A stretch of 64,000 nucleotides of DNA, taken from the NCBI RefSeq assembly GCF_006517175.1, contig NZ_CP041186.1, positions 7,467,074-7,531,073 of the forward strand, read 5' to 3'. Below are positions 62,395-64,000 of this stretch, piece by piece; position 1 is the stretch's first letter; every line of letters begins with the position of its first letter. This stretch comes from Persicimonas caeni (lineage in GTDB: Bacteria; Myxococcota_A; Bradymonadia; Bradymonadales; Bradymonadaceae). The notes beneath the pieces were generated by a model. The model saw only the letters and a list, made by a program, of their open reading frames with translations, made no database searches and was not told where the DNA came from. Both the position numbers and the translations under genes were made by a program.

Positions 62395-63642
62395 TTACTT
62401 GCGGAGTTTCGGGTCGATGGCGTCGCGGACGCCTTCACCGACCAAGTTCAACAGACTGACGGTGACGAAAATTGCGAATCCGGGGGCCAAGATCAGCGCC
62501 ATCTGGCCGGTCTCGCGACCGGTGGTCAGAATCTGTCCCCAACTGGGCGCCGTGGGGGGGCCGAGACCCAAGAAGCTGAGCGAGGCCTCGATGAGAATCG
62601 CGCCGGCCACGCCGAACGTCGCGGCCACGAGCACAGGGCCGAGCGAGTTTGGCAGGATATGCCGGAAAATGATGCGTCCCTGCTTGAGACCCATGGCCTT
62701 GGCAGCCTGGACGAATTCTTGGTTCTTGAGGCGCAGGAACTCGCCGCGCACCAGTCGAGCCACCTTGGTCCAGCCAGTCAGGCCGATGATGACCATGATG
62801 TGGAAGATGGACGGGTCGTCGATGAAGCCGCGAATCGTCAGAATCAAAAAGAAGGTCGGGAAGCAGAGCATCACCTCGATCATGCGCAGGATGACCGAGT
62901 CGATCTTACCGCCGAAGTAGCCGGCCAAGCTGCCCAGAATGGCGCCGATGGTCACGTAGATGCCCACGGCGACCACACCGATGGTCAGCGAGATACGCGT
63001 GCCGTACAACAAGCGGGTGAAGACGTCGCGTCCCTTACGGTCGGTGCCCAGCCAGTGCGTCCAGCTCGGATCTTGTTGGACCGCTTGGAGGTCGATGTCG
63101 CGATACGAATACTCGACCGGCGGGAAAATCGCGCTGACGCCGTCCATCTCGCTCAGACCCACATAGTCGACGTAGGGCAGGCTGAACCCGCTCATGAAGA
63201 CGACGATACAGACCACCAGCAGGACGAGCGCGGCGATCATGCCGTAATTCCGCCGCTGGCGTCGGTAGACCTTCTTGTCGGTGGTATCGGCTGCGAACTT
63301 CTTGAACAAAAACCACCCACCGAAGGCGAGCGGCAGCCCGAAGACGAGCACGTTAAAGAAGATGTCGACGCCGCTCTCGTAGAAGTTGGCGTCGAACAGC
63401 GCGGCGAACCAGGGAAAATGCACGCCCTGGGCGGTCGCCGGCCCGACGCCTTCAGGCACCGAGATATAAAACGGCACGTTGGCCGCGAAGACGGGCGCAT
63501 AGGTGGCAACCAGGAACAAAATCCCGATGCCGTACAGGCTCACCAGACTGGTCGGGTACTTTTGAAACTGTCCCCAGACGATCTCACCGTACGACTTGTA
63601 CTGCGGACGCGGTGGCTTGTTGTTGGCTGTTTCTTGGGACAT
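62395..63642 (-). CDS. Peptide ABC transporter permease (DppC/OppC-like), extended
   Basis: The 415-residue protein carries the typical DppC features in its second half: DPSWTHWLGTDRKGRDVFTRLLYGTRIS with the EAA-type loop EFVQAAKAMGLKQGRIIFRHILPN and the FLGLGPPTAPSWG segment. It is about 115 residues longer than usual. Between the first helix and the transporter core there are two more hydrophobic segments (about residues 90-110 and 133-155) joined by a basic loop. The substrate is likely peptides, from the family. The gene is between the DppB-like and DppD-like genes. Confidence 0.9.
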   Translation of the reverse strand: MSQETANNKPPRPQYKSYGEIVWGQFQKYPTSLVSLYGIGILFLVATYAPVFAANVPFYISVPEGVGPATAQGVHFPWFAALFDANFYESGVDIFFNVLVFGLPLAFGGWFLFKKFAADTTDKKVYRRQRRNYGMIAALVLLVVCIVVFMSGFSLPYVDYVGLSEMDGVSAIFPPVEYSYRDIDLQAVQQDPSWTHWLGTDRKGRDVFTRLLYGTRISLTIGVVAVGIYVTIGAILGSLAGYFGGKIDSVILRMIEVMLCFPTFFLILTIRGFIDDPSIFHIMVIIGLTGWTKVARLVRGEFLRLKNQEFVQAAKAMGLKQGRIIFRHILPNSLGPVLVAATFGVAGAILIEASLSFLGLGPPTAPSWGQILTTGRETGQMALILAPGFAIFVTVSLLNLVGEGVRDAIDPKLRK

Positions 63643-63718
63643 CTCGTTTTAACACAATCGGGTTGTGAATAGGACGTCGGCGTCGGCCGCCTGTTGGCCA
63701 GGCGGCCGTACGTCGCGC

Positions 63719-64000
63719 TCAGTCGAAGCTGATGCGCGGGTCGACCACGGCGTAGCTGATATCCGACAGAAGGATGCCAATCAGGGTCAGCACCGCCGAG
63801 AAGAGGGTCAACGCCATGATGGCGTTGTAGTCCTTCAGGAAGATGCTGTTGAGCATATACAGGCCCATGCCGGGGATATTGAAGACGAACTCGAGGACAA
63901 CCGAGCCGCCGATCAGTGCCGGGAGCAGGGTGCCCAGGAGCGTCAGAATCGGGATCATGCCGTTACGCACCGCGTGCTTGATGATGACCATCGGCTCGGA
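63719..64000 (-). CDS. Peptide ABC transporter permease (DppB/OppB-like), partial
   Basis: The C-terminal 93 residues are visible, including HAVRNGMIPILTLLGTLLPAL, GGSVVLEFVFNIPGMGLYMLN and the closing VVDPRISFD. These are typical of DppB/OppB. The gene runs off the right edge, so the N-terminus and the substrate-binding protein gene are not seen. It ends 76 bp before the DppC-like start, in the same direction. Confidence 0.9.
   Translation of the reverse strand, partial: SEPMVIIKHAVRNGMIPILTLLGTLLPALIGGSVVLEFVFNIPGMGLYMLNSIFLKDYNAIMALTLFSAVLTLIGILLSDISYAVVDPRISFD

Overview
This GC-rich window carries about 47 protein-coding genes, tightly packed on both strands. I see no rRNA, tRNA or CRISPR array. 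The gene content points to a Gram-negative, menaquinone-using member of the Myxococcota/deltaproteobacterial lineage, and Bradymonadales-like bacteria are my best guess. The supporting signs are: a long thrombospondin-type-3 repeat protein with a MYXO-CTERM-like tail, several FHA and DUF4388/PilZ-like proteins, lipoproteins and an MlaC homologue, and an archaeal-type phosphoglycerate mutase. The lineage call is an inference from families; no marker gene was compared.

Layout. 1-9186 (minus): a menaquinone operon read menB-menF-menD-menA-menC-menE-aroF-ubiE/menG; the last gene runs off the left edge. menH is not seen. 9311-10956 (plus): a long-chain polyprenyl diphosphate synthase (side-chain supply) and a solo B3/B4 domain protein. 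11068-14254: guaB and guaA, separated by a heptamer-built hairpin. 14255-15638: a gene-free stretch with a 41-bp-period tandem repeat and a 24-bp dispersed repeat. 15639-21502: a coiled-coil protein, the TSP3 repeat protein, a secreted protein and an AI-2E-family permease with a hexanucleotide-repeat tail. 21616-25165: a PilZ/DUF4388/J-like protein and apgM. 25249-27022 (minus): a SPOR protein and NAD kinase. 27297-32773 (plus): a PAS histidine kinase, a DEP-disulfide-reductase fusion, an SCP2 protein and an AMACR-like enzyme. 33058-34020 (minus): a REP-associated tyrosine transposase with REP-like palindromes on both sides. 34253-38279 (minus): a five-gene envelope cluster that includes an alkyltransferase-like DNA repair protein. 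38556-39950: gltX. 40260-43815 (plus): LysM endopeptidase, SRPBCC protein and a TrpB/TrpA-like pair. 43881-48795: a lipoprotein-like MscS channel, two PsbP/DcrB-like paralogues and a matrixin-like protease. 48958-56034 (plus): VWA protein, coiled-coil membrane protein, PHP phosphoesterase, SppA, TolC-like protein and MlaC. 56107-59761 (minus): two FHA proteins, one fused to a CpaF-type ATPase. 59916-64000 (minus): a Dpp/Opp peptide ABC transporter that runs off the right edge.

The observation I would follow first is the TrpB/TrpA-like pair at 41807-43815. The folds are clearly recognisable and the two genes overlap, yet the beta-like protein has Thr where the PLP-binding Lys should be, and the alpha-like protein has His where the catalytic Asp60 should be. 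This looks like a co-evolved, repurposed tryptophan-synthase pair. Other unusual items are the 41-bp repeat array, the RAYT/REP system, the DEP-oxidoreductase fusion, and two very long gene-end hairpins built of simple words.
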